NCBI RefSeq assembly: GCF_003260205.1
Contig: NZ_QERF01000002.1
Location: 496,001 to 560,000 of the forward strand
From: Winogradskyella tangerina
GTDB taxonomy: Bacteria; Bacteroidota; Bacteroidia; Flavobacteriales; Flavobacteriaceae
Direction of reading: 5' to 3'
DNA length: 64,000 nt
The notes beneath the pieces are model-generated. The model saw only the letters and a program-made list of their open reading frames with translations. It was not told where the DNA came from and did not search any database. Positions 28,827 through 38,003 of the stretch are shown here, piece after piece (within the stretch, counting starts at the first letter, position 1; each line of letters starts with the position of its first letter). The position numbers were made by a program, and so were the translations under genes.

Positions 28827-31433
28827 ATGAATTTTAATAATTATACCATAAAGTCACAAGAGGCTATACAAAGAGCACAGCAGATCGCTCAAAGTTATGG
28901 CCATCAGCAAATTGAAAATGAACATATTTTCAAGGCACTTTTTGATGTTGACGAAAATGTATTACCATTCTTACTTAAGAAGCTGAATGTTAATATTCCT
29001 ATTCTTCAACAAATATTAGATAAAGAATTAGAGAGTTTCTCAAAAGTTTCAGGAGCAGATCTAATGCTTTCTCGTGAAGCTGGAAAAGCATTAAACGAAG
29101 CGTCTATTATTGCTAAAAACATGAATGACGACTTCGTATCGATAGAGCACCTCATCTTGGCAATTTTTAAAACGAAAAGTAAAATCGCTCAGATATTAAA
29201 AGATCAAGGTGTAACTGAAAAAGGCCTTAACGCGGCTATTCAGGAATTGAGAAAAGGAGACCGAGTAACGTCTCAAAGTCAGGAAGAAACCTACAACTCT
29301 TTAAATAAATACGCGAAAAACCTTAACCAATTGGCACGCGATGCCAAACTAGATCCTGTTATAGGTCGCGATGAGGAAATCCGTAGAATTCTTCAGATTC
29401 TATCACGTAGAACAAAAAACAACCCGATTTTAGTAGGTGAACCCGGAACAGGTAAAACAGCCATTGCAGAAGGTTTAGCCCACCGCATCATTGATGGTGA
29501 TGTTCCTGAAAACCTGAAGGACAAGCAAATTTTTGCACTCGATATGGGTGCCTTAATCGCTGGTGCTAAATTTAAAGGTGAGTTTGAGGAACGTCTGAAA
29601 GCGGTTATTAAAGAGGTCACAACGAGTGAAGGCGATATCGTTTTATTTATTGACGAAATTCACACTCTAGTTGGCGCTGGTGGTGGTCAAGGTGCTATGG
29701 ATGCCGCCAATATCTTAAAACCTGCACTAGCACGTGGTGAATTGAGAGCAATTGGTGCTACGACCTTAGATGAATATCAAAAGTATTTCGAGAAAGACAA
29801 AGCTCTTGAGCGTCGTTTTCAGAAAGTAATGGTTGAAGAACCTGATACTGAAAGTGCAATTTCCATCTTAAGAGGTATTAAAGAAAAGTATGAAACTCAT
29901 CACAAAGTTCGCATAAAAGATGAGGCCATCATTGGTGCTGTAGAGCTTTCAAACCGATATATCACAAATAGATTCCTTCCAGATAAGGCCATTGACCTTA
30001 TGGATGAGGCAGCTTCAAAATTAAGGATGGAAATCAATTCAAAACCTGAAGAACTCGATGTTCTCGATAGAAAAATTATGCAACTTGAAATTGAGCACGA
30101 GGCCATCAAACGTGAAAAAGACGAATCAAAATTGAAGTCTCTAAAAGCCGATTTAGCAAATCTCAAAGAAGAACGTAATGAGCTTAATGCCAAATGGAAA
30201 AGTGAAAAGGAAATCGTTGAAAACGTTCAGAATATAAAGCAGGATATCGAAAACTTTAAGCTTGAAGCAGAGCGTGCTGAGCGTGAAGGTAATTACGGAA
30301 AGGTTGCGGAGATCCGATACGGAAAGATTAAGGAAGCTACCGAGCAACTTGAAAAATTCCAGAAGCAGTTAGTTGAACAACAAGAAACAGCTCTGATCAA
30401 AGAGGAAGTTACTTATGAGGATATTGCTGATGTTGTGGCCAAGTGGACGGGGATTCCGGTAACCAAAATGATACAAAGTGAGCGTGAGAAATTGCTAAAA
30501 CTTGAAGACGAACTGCACAAGCGCGTAGTCGGGCAAGAAGAAGCCATCGAAGCTGTAAGTGATGCCGTTAGACGCTCTAGAGCTGGTTTACAAAACCCAC
30601 AAAAACCTATAGGTACTTTCTTGTTCCTAGGAACTACTGGTGTTGGTAAAACAGAATTAGCAAAAGCTTTGGCGGAATATTTATTTGACGATGAAAATGC
30701 CATGACACGCATTGATATGAGTGAATACCAAGAACGTCATGCGGTTAGCAGACTTGTTGGTGCGCCTCCAGGATATGTTGGTTATGATGAAGGTGGCCAG
30801 TTAACTGAAGCCGTGAGACGTAAACCTTATTCGGTGGTTTTACTAGATGAAATAGAGAAAGCACATCCAGACACCTTCAATATTTTATTACAGGTATTGG
30901 ATGAAGGCAGATTGACAGATAATAAAGGTCGTATCGCTGATTTTAAGAATACCATTATTATCATGACATCCAATTTAGGAAGTCAGATCATTCAAGAACG
31001 CTTCGAAGCTACTAAAGATATTCCAACAGCCATTGAAGGTGCAAAACTAGATGTGCTAGGCTTACTGAAACAAAGTGTAAGACCAGAATTTTTAAATCGA
31101 ATTGACGATACCATTATGTTTACGCCACTTTCAAAAGCTAATATTGTGGATATTGTTGGTCTTCAACTTAAAAGCGTTACTAAGATGATTGCAAAACAAG
31201 GAATCACATTCGATGCTACACCTGAAGCTAAGGCGTATTTAGCAGAAAAGGGATATAATCCTGAGTATGGTGCGAGACCTGTAAAACGTGTGATTCAGAA
31301 AGAAGTTTTGAATCAGTTAAGTAAAGAAATACTTGCAGGACGTGTCACTACGGATAGCATTATTTTGCTTGACGAATTTGACGATAAATTAGTTTTTAGA
31401 AATCAAGGCGACCTGGTCGTTGAAGAGTTATAA
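28827..31433 (+). CDS. clpB: ATP-dependent disaggregase ClpB
   Basis: ClpB extracts proteins from aggregates together with DnaK. The N-domain has two repeats (residues 1-145). NBD1 has Walker A GEPGTGKT at about 202-209 and Walker [10 protein letters not shown]. The long coiled-coil middle domain, about 400-520, distinguishes ClpB from ClpA and ClpC. NBD2 has Walker A GTTGVGKT near 602-609, [11 protein letters not shown], and the C-terminal [10 protein letters not shown]. Length is 868, as normal. No CIRCE element is visible upstream. Confidence 0.98.
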   Translation: MNFNNYTIKSQEAIQRAQQIAQSYGHQQIENEHIFKALFDVDENVLPFLLKKLNVNIPILQQILDKELESFSKVSGADLMLSREAGKALNEASIIAKNMNDDFVSIEHLILAIFKTKSKIAQILKDQGVTEKGLNAAIQELRKGDRVTSQSQEETYNSLNKYAKNLNQLARDAKLDPVIGRDEEIRRILQILSRRTKNNPILVGEPGTGKTAIAEGLAHRIIDGDVPENLKDKQIFALDMGALIAGAKFKGEFEERLKAVIKEVTTSEGDIVLFIDEIHTLVGAGGGQGAMDAANILKPALARGELRAIGATTLDEYQKYFEKDKALERRFQKVMVEEPDTESAISILRGIKEKYETHHKVRIKDEAIIGAVELSNRYITNRFLPDKAIDLMDEAASKLRMEINSKPEELDVLDRKIMQLEIEHEAIKREKDESKLKSLKADLANLKEERNELNAKWKSEKEIVENVQNIKQDIENFKLEAERAEREGNYGKVAEIRYGKIKEATEQLEKFQKQLVEQQETALIKEEVTYEDIADVVAKWTGIPVTKMIQSEREKLLKLEDELHKRVVGQEEAIEAVSDAVRRSRAGLQNPQKPIGTFLFLGTTGVGKTELAKALAEYLFDDENAMTRIDMSEYQERHAVSRLVGAPPGYVGYDEGGQLTEAVRRKPYSVVLLDEIEKAHPDTFNILLQVLDEGRLTDNKGRIADFKNTIIIMTSNLGSQIIQERFEATKDIPTAIEGAKLDVLGLLKQSVRPEFLNRIDDTIMFTPLSKANIVDIVGLQLKSVTKMIAKQGITFDATPEAKAYLAEKGYNPEYGARPVKRVIQKEVLNQLSKEILAGRVTTDSIILLDEFDDKLVFRNQGDLVVEEL

Positions 31434-31596
31434 ACAGACTGTAACAAACAAGCTAGTTATCAGTCTATAATATGATTGGTTGGTTTAAGCAACACTGAAA
31501 ATAATTTGAAAAGCTATCGAATTTTGGACGTGTTGCTTTCCTTTTGTAACAAATTTGATCTCTAGGCTACAAATGGAATAAAAAATAATACATTAA

Positions 31597-32460
31597 ATGA
31601 AACGAATCTTATCGCTAAGTATTGTGGCACTATTATCCATAGTTGCTACATATGCACAGAAATTAGAAAATTCAACACTTTGGAAAATTGAAGGAAACGG
31701 CTTAGAACAGCCATCTTATTTGTTTGGTACAATCCATCTTACCTGTGATGCAACCATTGAAGCTGATGTTCAAGAAGCCTTAGATCAGACGTCTAGAATT
31801 GTCTTGGAGTTAGACATGGATGACCCCAATATGTCGCTCAAAATGATGAAGGGGACTTATCTTCCGGATGGGCAGACTGCTAAAGATTTTGTTTCAGAAG
31901 AAGATTTTGTTGCCTTAGACTCCCTTTTTACAAAAAATATGGGAATGTCGATGAAATTGATTTCTAACGTTAAGCCATTTTTCTTAACGTCAATGCTTTA
32001 TCCAAAGTTAATTGACTGTCCGATGCAATCTTTTGAGTTAGAGCTTATCAAAATAGCTAAGGAACAAAACGAAGAGATCGATGGATTAGAAACCATTGAA
32101 GATCAAATGAAGGTTTTTGAAGATATTCCTTTGGAAGATCAATACGCCGACTTAGTGCGAATGGCTAAAGAAAATCTTGAATATGATAAAACACTATTTG
32201 CTAAAATGCTAGATGTCTATAAAAGCGAAGACATTGAATCCTTATTAAGCATTATGGATGATGAAAGCTATCAGACCGTTTCAGACCATCAGGATGTGCT
32301 TTTAGAAAATCGTAATAAGAATTGGATCTCTAAAATTGAAGATTACGCCAAAGAGGAACCTACATTTTTTGGTGTCGGAGCTGGTCATTTAGCAGGAGAA
32401 AATGGCGTGATTAATTTATTGAGACAAGCCGGATACACCGTAACCGCTTTTGAATTATAA
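31597..32460 (+). CDS. TraB/GumN family exported protein
   Basis: A signal peptide ends in TYAQ. The mature protein begins with the strand SYLFGTIHLTCDATI, continues with IVLELDMDDP and ends with PTFFGVGAGHLAGENGVINLLRQAGYTV. The GTIH and GAGHLxGxxGVxxLL motifs define the TraB/GumN family, related to the Tiki metalloproteases. The histidines and acidic residues (H and E/D of the first two motifs) are retained, so a metal-dependent peptidase role is plausible. This is the third member of the wider superfamily in the window. Confidence 0.88.
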   Translation: MKRILSLSIVALLSIVATYAQKLENSTLWKIEGNGLEQPSYLFGTIHLTCDATIEADVQEALDQTSRIVLELDMDDPNMSLKMMKGTYLPDGQTAKDFVSEEDFVALDSLFTKNMGMSMKLISNVKPFFLTSMLYPKLIDCPMQSFELELIKIAKEQNEEIDGLETIEDQMKVFEDIPLEDQYADLVRMAKENLEYDKTLFAKMLDVYKSEDIESLLSIMDDESYQTVSDHQDVLLENRNKNWISKIEDYAKEEPTFFGVGAGHLAGENGVINLLRQAGYTVTAFEL

Positions 32461-32479
32461 ATCATTAATAAAATGAATA

Positions 32480-32507
32480 AGCCTCAAGTTTTTGAGGCTG
32501 TTTTTTT
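32480..32507 (+). terminator. Terminator of the TraB/GumN gene
   Basis: AGCCTCAA (32480-32487) pairs with TTGAGGCT (32492-32499), with a GTTT loop. A G and seven Ts follow. Confidence 0.88.
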
Positions 32508-32761
32508 CATTTAAAATAGGTTCATTTTCGAATCAATTTAAGCCCTTGTTTTACAGATATTTGTCTATGAAGTGAATTATTTTTCGATGAAATGCACAAT
32601 AATATTTTAGTTTTAACGTGTATTTTAACGGATAAATCATTAATTTTATCGAGCTATTTAATTCCAACACGACTTATTACTTAGTTAATCTTGTCTAGTT
32701 TTCCCTCCAACTGAAAGGGAATTACTATAGTTAATTATTTTATAAACCCTACTTATAATAA
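32508..32761. other. Intergenic region before deoC
   Basis: This AT-rich stretch has no open frame with coding character. TAATCTTG at 32696-32703 is one base from the -7 consensus and would give deoC a leader of about 54 nt. I see no operator-like repeat. Confidence 0.4.
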
Positions 32762-33424
32762 ATGGATTTAAATAGATATATAGATCATACATTATTGAGT
32801 CCTACAGCGACTGAAACAGACATTCTTAATCTTTGTGAAGAAGCATTAAAATATAATTTCTATTCGGTATGTGTAAATAGCAGCTATGTACCTTTTGCAA
32901 AACAAGCCTTAGGCCGTTCAGATGTAAAGGTTTGTACTGTAGTTGGTTTTCCCTTAGGAGCCATGTCTACTGAAGCAAAAATATTTGAAGCCAAAAAAGC
33001 CATTGAGCAAGGTGCCTCAGAAATAGACATGGTGATGAATATTGGTCGCTTGAAAAGTAAAAACCACGTAGCAGTACTCAAAGATATCAGTGATGTGAAA
33101 CGGGCTATTGGCCTTACACCTCTAAAGGTTATCTTAGAAATTAGTGAGCTATCGAAGAATGAGATTGTAAAAGCTTGCGAAATTTGTATCGATGCCAAAG
33201 CCGATTTTGTAAAAACCTCTACAGGATTTTCAAAAAGTGGTGCCACACTTACTGCTGTAAAGATCATGAAAAAGAGTGTAAAAGATCAATTGAAAATAAA
33301 AGCTTCTGGTGGAATTAGAGATGCCGAAACTGCCTTAAAATATATAGAAGTCGGTGTTCATAGAATTGGTGCTTCATCGGGAGTTGCCATGATGACTAAT
33401 CAAACATCACATTCTACCTATTAG
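32762..33424 (+). CDS. deoC: Deoxyribose-phosphate aldolase
   Basis: DeoC splits 2-deoxyribose-5-phosphate into glyceraldehyde-3-phosphate and acetaldehyde. The Schiff-base lysine is K151 in ADFVKTSTGFSKSGAT. Other family segments are YIDHTLLSPTAT, VCTVVGFPLGAMSTEAK, EIDMVMNIGRLKSK and IKASGGIRDAETAL. At 220 residues the length is usual. The purine nucleoside phosphorylase gene follows after 28 bp, forming a deoxynucleoside catabolic operon. Confidence 0.97.
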   Translation: MDLNRYIDHTLLSPTATETDILNLCEEALKYNFYSVCVNSSYVPFAKQALGRSDVKVCTVVGFPLGAMSTEAKIFEAKKAIEQGASEIDMVMNIGRLKSKNHVAVLKDISDVKRAIGLTPLKVILEISELSKNEIVKACEICIDAKADFVKTSTGFSKSGATLTAVKIMKKSVKDQLKIKASGGIRDAETALKYIEVGVHRIGASSGVAMMTNQTSHSTY

Positions 33425-33452
33425 TTTCAAACACTTTGCTTAACTTTATGGC

Positions 33453-34151
33453 ATGAGTGTACATATCGGTGCCAAAAAAGGCGAAATTGCAGAAACCATT
33501 TTATTACCAGGAGATCCCTTAAGAGCCAAGTGGATCGCTGAAACTTTCCTTGAAGATTACTTTTGTTTCAATGAAGTAAGAGGCATGTATGGCTATACAG
33601 GAACTTACAATGGTAAGCGTATTTCAACAATGGGAAGTGGTATGGGAATTCCAAGTATTTCGATTTATGCTAATGAACTCATTAAAGATTTCGGCGTAAA
33701 GAATCTTATTCGCGTTGGAAGTGCAGGGTCTTACCAGAAAGAAGTAAAGATCAGGGATGTGGTCTTAGCCATGGCGGCTTCATCAACATCAGGTGTTAAC
33801 GAGCTGCGTTTTGGTGGCGCTGATTATGCACCTACGGCAGATTTTGGATTATTTATAAAAGCTGTTGAAGTAGCAAAATCTAAAAATATTCCAATTAAAG
33901 CAGGGAATGTTCTATCATCAGATGAATTCTATGAAGACGATATTGAATCTTATAAAAAATGGTCCAAATTTGGTGTTCTATGTGTTGAAATGGAGGCTGC
34001 TGGTTTATATACTGTTGCTGCAAAACACAATGTAAATGCTTTAGCGATACTCACTATTTCAGATTCACTTGTAACTGGAGAACATACCACAAGTAAAGAA
34101 CGCGAAACAACCTTCAAAAGCATGATGGAAATTGCTTTAGACCTAGCGTAG
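33453..34151 (+). CDS. deoD: Purine nucleoside phosphorylase, DeoD type
   Basis: This enzyme phosphorolyses purine (deoxy)nucleosides, supplying deoxyribose-1-phosphate to the pathway ending in DeoC. Hallmarks are [59 protein letters not shown] and [15 protein letters not shown], with the catalytic acid in TISDSL. Length is 232, typical of the hexameric NP-I class. It is the second gene of the deoC-deoD unit. Confidence 0.97.
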   Translation: MSVHIGAKKGEIAETILLPGDPLRAKWIAETFLEDYFCFNEVRGMYGYTGTYNGKRISTMGSGMGIPSISIYANELIKDFGVKNLIRVGSAGSYQKEVKIRDVVLAMAASSTSGVNELRFGGADYAPTADFGLFIKAVEVAKSKNIPIKAGNVLSSDEFYEDDIESYKKWSKFGVLCVEMEAAGLYTVAAKHNVNALAILTISDSLVTGEHTTSKERETTFKSMMEIALDLA

Positions 34152-34226
34152 AGTTATTTAACATACTTTTTGAATCTCATCTCCTTTTCTAATTTATCTT
34201 TGAAGGACTAACTATTAGTTCTTATT

Positions 34227-35117
34227 ATGAAATCGATCATCACTACCCTATTGCTCCTATTCACGTTTATATCTTTTAGTCAAGATACTTCTGATAAAGC
34301 ACAGATTGAAGCTACGCTCAATAATTATATTGACGGATTTTATCAAGGTGACACCACCAAATTAAAAGCCGCATTAAAACCAAGACTTTATAAATTTGGA
34401 TATCTGAAAGATAAAGAAACCGGCGAGTATAAATACTATCAGCATTTAAGTTATGAAAATGCACTGAAGCTTGCACAAACACTTAAGGATCAGGGACGCA
34501 CAAGAGATGAGACTAAAATGCGTAGTGTGAAAGTGCTTGAAATTAGCAATCATATTGCAGCTGCAAAAGTGACCGCCGCTTGGGGTCTAGATTATGTATT
34601 GCTCTCTAAAGATGATGGCAAATGGTTAATTGAAGAAGTGATATGGGAAGGACCATTTGAAGAAAAATTTATTGAAGAACCAAAAACCACAACTTACTAT
34701 TTGATAAGGCATGCTGAGAAGGATAAATCAGATATATCAAATAGAGATCCACACCTCACTGAAGACGGCGAAAAACGTGCTAAAGAATGGGCTAGCACAT
34801 TTAAAGATGTCGAATTTGACATGATTTATTCTACAGATTACAATAGAACAAAAGAAACGGCAAGACCAACAGCAGAGATGCATAATATAGACATTACCTA
34901 TTACGATCCTCGAAGTATGAAAAAAGAAGATTTTTTAAAAGAGACTGCCGGTAAAACCGTTCTAATTGTAGGTCATGGTAATACAACACCAATGTTCGCT
35001 AATTTACTATTAGGTGATAAAAAATACGAGCAAATGAGTGAGGACAATAATGCCAATCTTTATATTGTTACAATTACTGAAGATTCAAAAACTTCAACAT
35101 TGTTAAAGGTCAATTAA
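34227..35117 (+). CDS. Fusion of NTF2-like domain and histidine phosphatase, exported
   Basis: A signal peptide (...FISFSQ) is followed by an NTF2/lumazine-binding-like domain (about residues 22-150; KAQIEATLNNYIDGFYQGD, then a WLIEEVIWEG strand). A histidine phosphatase domain covers about 155-296, with R161-H162 in YLIRHAEK, the usual DMIYSTDYNRTKETARP, and the second catalytic histidine in VLIVGHGNTTP. The substrate is unknown. The two folds are usually separate proteins. Its last 15 bases overlap the convergent lipoprotein gene. Confidence 0.85.
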   Translation: MKSIITTLLLLFTFISFSQDTSDKAQIEATLNNYIDGFYQGDTTKLKAALKPRLYKFGYLKDKETGEYKYYQHLSYENALKLAQTLKDQGRTRDETKMRSVKVLEISNHIAAAKVTAAWGLDYVLLSKDDGKWLIEEVIWEGPFEEKFIEEPKTTTYYLIRHAEKDKSDISNRDPHLTEDGEKRAKEWASTFKDVEFDMIYSTDYNRTKETARPTAEMHNIDITYYDPRSMKKEDFLKETAGKTVLIVGHGNTTPMFANLLLGDKKYEQMSEDNNANLYIVTITEDSKTSTLLKVN

Positions 35118-35858
35118 TTCAACCTCAACATTTTCAAGTTCTATTTTAGATAATAAGATCAATTGATCATTATCAAAGGCCTTACCTAGGTTTTCAAGAC
35201 TTGTAGATTCGTCTTCAGGTTTATAATTGCTATAATCTACAAAACGTAAGCCGTCTATAAATCGTTCGTTATAGGCTTTTCTAAAACGTAATCCCTTGCC
35301 ATCATCCTCATTAAAAGAATAGGCTAAATAGTCGGGTTTAAAACTCTCTTTGTTTACCCAATAAATAAAGACATCTTCAAAATCTTCACCACCACCATTT
35401 TCACTGAAAGTCACCTTAATTTTGAAGTAGTCCTTTTTCTTAATCTGCTCCGCGCCTATAAGCTCTTTGTTTACAGCAGCGTCGTTTAAACCAAAAGGTA
35501 AAACTGAAAAATAGTGAACAGAATTTACCGAAGCCGAATAGACCGTTTTAAGGGAGTCCGACAAGGCTGCTCTATCGTTGTTTACGAAGCGTTCAAATCC
35601 ATTATTCGACAAGAGGTCAAATACCGAATCTTCTTCTATTTTAAACATCCGGATCAATGAAAAATTACCTTTATTCCTTCTCGCTACATAGTATTTATCC
35701 CTGAAATTAAAACGAATCACAGATGCTTCAAACTTTTCACCACCAGAAATTTCAATAGACTTGTTGATTATTTCGTCAGCCGTAAGTGTTTCGACCTTCG
35801 CATTTTCCTGACAGGACAACATCAAAATTGCAACTAGGATAATTGAAATATACTTCAT
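35103..35858 (-). CDS. Lipoprotein of a Bacteroidota conserved family (DUF6503-like)
   Basis: The signal peptide ends in LMLSC, so cysteine 16 is the lipid site. After TADEIINKSIEISGGEKFEAS come long alternating beta-strands (VIRFNFRDKYYVARR, DYFKIKVTFSENGGGEDFEDVFIYWVNKE), resembling the half-barrel of LolA/LppX-like lipoprotein carriers. This organisation fits the DUF6503 family, as far as can be told by eye. The role is unknown; a lipid-binding pocket is an inference. Confidence 0.65.
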   Translation of the reverse strand: MKYISIILVAILMLSCQENAKVETLTADEIINKSIEISGGEKFEASVIRFNFRDKYYVARRNKGNFSLIRMFKIEEDSVFDLLSNNGFERFVNNDRAALSDSLKTVYSASVNSVHYFSVLPFGLNDAAVNKELIGAEQIKKKDYFKIKVTFSENGGGEDFEDVFIYWVNKESFKPDYLAYSFNEDDGKGLRFRKAYNERFIDGLRFVDYSNYKPEDESTSLENLGKAFDNDQLILLSKIELENVEVELIDL

Positions 35859-35909
35859 GAACTTGTAGAATATTATAAGACTTCAAAATTGCAATTTATT
35901 TCTCAAATA

Positions 35910-35956
35910 CCACCACTTTAGGGTAGTTGATTACTTGTGAATTGTTATTAGGTTTA
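35910..35956 (+). promoter_or_regulatory. Operator I and promoter of the 52-aa membrane protein gene
   Basis: CCACCA-CTTTA-GGGTAG (35910-35926) matches 10 of 12 operator positions. TAGGTTTA (35949-35956) is a one-mismatch -7 box starting 22 bp after it. Start codon at 35977. Confidence 0.55.
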
Positions 35957-35976
35957 TTAAAAATAAACGCACTACT

Positions 35977-36135
35977 ATGAATACTTTCACAACAATTTCT
36001 ACAAAAATTTTGTCATTATCCGTTCAATCTTCTTTTGAATTAGGACAACAAGTCGGAAAATTTGTTTTCTACTTGGGTATTTTAATATTGATTATCTACT
36101 TGGTTAGACGATATAAAAAGCGCAATAACAACTAA
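35977..36135 (+). CDS. Small single-pass membrane protein, 52 aa
   Basis: The ORF starts MNTFTTISTKILS and has a polar region with an amphipathic look, one hydrophobic helix at about residues 29-43 (FVFYLGILILIIYLV) and a strongly basic tail, RRYKKRNNN. The topology would be N-out with the basic tail in the cytoplasm. It has a regulon operator and -7 box in exact register upstream, and it ends 20 bp before the convergent 568-aa protein gene. The function is unknown; no family is recognised. Confidence 0.65.
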   Translation: MNTFTTISTKILSLSVQSSFELGQQVGKFVFYLGILILIIYLVRRYKKRNNN

Positions 36136-36155
36136 TTTATTTCAGAAATCTATCA

Positions 36156-37862
36156 TTACATTTTTTTGCAACTGATACGCTGTCTTTGGTCTGCACCTCC
36201 CCATTTCTGAGGCGCGGACCAGCCACCACTTCCATTTTTAAAACTTCTGAAGGAATAGGTCTGCCAACCACATTTACCATCAGCTGTGGTATAAGTGAAA
36301 GATGCCTTCATTTCGCGATAGGGTTCTTCAAACGTTGGCTTAAATAGTTGCCAGTCTTTTTGAATATAAGTCTTCTTGAATTGCTCTTGAAATCCTTGTC
36401 GATTCATTTCTGAAATCAACTGCGCCTCTAGTGCACTATTACTCAATTTAGCGGTTGGTAGCGGTGCTGATTCTAATAATTTATCCATTTGAAGTCGTTC
36501 TACATTCTTGTAATAATCCGGTCCCTCACCTTGAGCTAAATCAATTTTAAAACTCCCCTTATACTCTACATAGCCCGTTTTTGAACCAGAAGACTTTATT
36601 TTAACGTTATAGGTTTTGAGTCGTTCAGATTCGAGGCTGAGACCACGTGCCATCAGAATTGGCGTTATATTTTTACATTTTGTTGGAATTCTCAAATCTG
36701 AATCCGCATTAGGAATGAGCACAAATTGAACATAACTCTGATCCTTATTTACATTATCATCTATAGAAACCTCATAGTTTGAATAGCTCGATACTTCCCA
36801 CGATTCGAACCTACGATTTAAGAAATCGCCTTTAGTATCTTCCACCTCAATAGCCATTGTACCACCTTTCCCATAGCCCTTCCAGCTACTTACAGCATCT
36901 TTTATAGACGCTGGTAGATAAATTGTAGCTATGATAGCATCTCCAGGTTTAAAGGTTGGATTAATCTCAACACTGCTCTCATCTCCTGGCGAAAACCTTG
37001 TTCGTGTAAAAACAACTTTTTTCAAATTTTCCTTATGAAAATCGGAGGTGAAAATATCACCCATATTGGCATTCGCCTTAGACAATTGCTTGTCTGCAAA
37101 TGCCAATAGCCGATCTACATTGCTATTATCACCAGCAATATTCTTCAATCCGGTTGCCGCTTTTTTCACAGTAGTTGCCATAGCTATCAACTGGTCTGGC
37201 GAATCGCTATTCACCTCGTCTAACTTATCCATCAAATAATCTACTAAGCCTTCACGATCAATAAAAGCGCTATAGTCATCTAAAATAGATTTTACCTCCT
37301 CTGCCTTTCTGTGATTAGAGCTTTCAATTTTGCGATAAGCCTTTTCACGATTAAAATTTGAAGCCTGACTGATAAAATCATCATAGATCATCCCGAAACG
37401 CTCTGGTTTCGATGGTGTGCCTTCCACACTGTAGTATCGCCCTAAAAAATAGGCGATCTTAGAAAAATATTCGTCATCACCTTCAGTTTCTTGGGCATCA
37501 GATTTTAAGGCAATTATACGTTGGCATAGAGATGAAATATCGGCGTTGGGCTCCTTTTTCAAAAGACTACCTAAATAGCGTTCGGCATTTGCTATATTTC
37601 TTTCTGAACTTTTCGTGAGACCCCTAGAGACAAAGCTTTCTGCAAGTTCTATTTGCTTAACTACGTTTTTATATAAGGTATAAGCCTTACTAGCTTCAGT
37701 AATTGTTACGGTTCCATTGTTGTCGCAAGGATTTGATGTCATTTTATTTTCAGAATTAGAGGTTAGTGTTTTTTTAGCCTTTTTTAAATTGAATTGCCCC
37801 TGAATAGACCAACAAATTGAAAGACTAAGAAGGAAGAATAATACAGGTTTAATTGATTGCAT
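36156..37862 (-). CDS. Exported protein of unknown function, 568 aa (regulon member)
   Basis: The ATG at 37862 is preferred to an upstream TTG because it opens a clean signal peptide ending in IQGQ. Residues of about 25-270 are helical and resemble the repeat-rich N-terminus of stress or cell-envelope proteins. Residues of about 275-440 look like beta domains (VVFTRTRFSPGDESSVEINP, IYLPASIKDAVSSWKG), and the C-terminus has a second compact domain with cysteines near the end. I do not recognise the family. Operator C lies upstream in exact register, so it belongs to the two-component regulon. Confidence 0.75.
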   Translation of the reverse strand: MQSIKPVLFFLLSLSICWSIQGQFNLKKAKKTLTSNSENKMTSNPCDNNGTVTITEASKAYTLYKNVVKQIELAESFVSRGLTKSSERNIANAERYLGSLLKKEPNADISSLCQRIIALKSDAQETEGDDEYFSKIAYFLGRYYSVEGTPSKPERFGMIYDDFISQASNFNREKAYRKIESSNHRKAEEVKSILDDYSAFIDREGLVDYLMDKLDEVNSDSPDQLIAMATTVKKAATGLKNIAGDNSNVDRLLAFADKQLSKANANMGDIFTSDFHKENLKKVVFTRTRFSPGDESSVEINPTFKPGDAIIATIYLPASIKDAVSSWKGYGKGGTMAIEVEDTKGDFLNRRFESWEVSSYSNYEVSIDDNVNKDQSYVQFVLIPNADSDLRIPTKCKNITPILMARGLSLESERLKTYNVKIKSSGSKTGYVEYKGSFKIDLAQGEGPDYYKNVERLQMDKLLESAPLPTAKLSNSALEAQLISEMNRQGFQEQFKKTYIQKDWQLFKPTFEEPYREMKASFTYTTADGKCGWQTYSFRSFKNGSGGWSAPQKWGGADQRQRISCKKM

Positions 37863-37880
37863 AATTACATTGATTTTCAA

Positions 37881-37927
37881 TAAATGTATTTATCAATCAC
37901 GGTTGGTCATCTACCCTAAGCGGGTAG
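37881..37927 (-). promoter_or_regulatory. Operator C and promoter of the 568-aa protein gene
   Basis: On the minus strand CTACCCGCTTAGGGTAG (37927-37911) is a 12 of 12 operator with a 5-base centre. The -7-like box TACATTTA (37888-37881) begins 22 bp after it. The operator and its TTTTAAAA flank are identical to operator D. Confidence 0.7.
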
Positions 37928-37931
37928 TTTT

Positions 37932-37971
37932 AAAAACATAAAGCACGCTTAACCAAAAAGTAGCGTGCTTT
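37932..37971 (-). terminator. Terminator of the BspA-like surface protein gene
   Basis: AAAGCACGC (37940-37948) pairs with GCGTGCTTT (37963-37971), with a 14-nt loop. On the minus strand TATG and five Ts follow. It sits just upstream of operator C. Confidence 0.75.
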
Positions 37972-38003
37972 ACTGACATTTACAGAATTAGTGATTTTTG
38001 CCA

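Noticed and set aside
29393..30712. Four antisense open frames within clpB
   Set aside because: ClpB is intact and highly conserved on the plus strand; serine/leucine-rich antisense frames are a by-product of its codon usage.
31437..31538. Two possible hairpins after clpB (AGACTG/CAGTCT and AAGCAACAC/GTGTTGCTT)
   Set aside because: The first has no T-run and a bulge; the second has a 34-nt loop. Neither is convincing as an intrinsic terminator.
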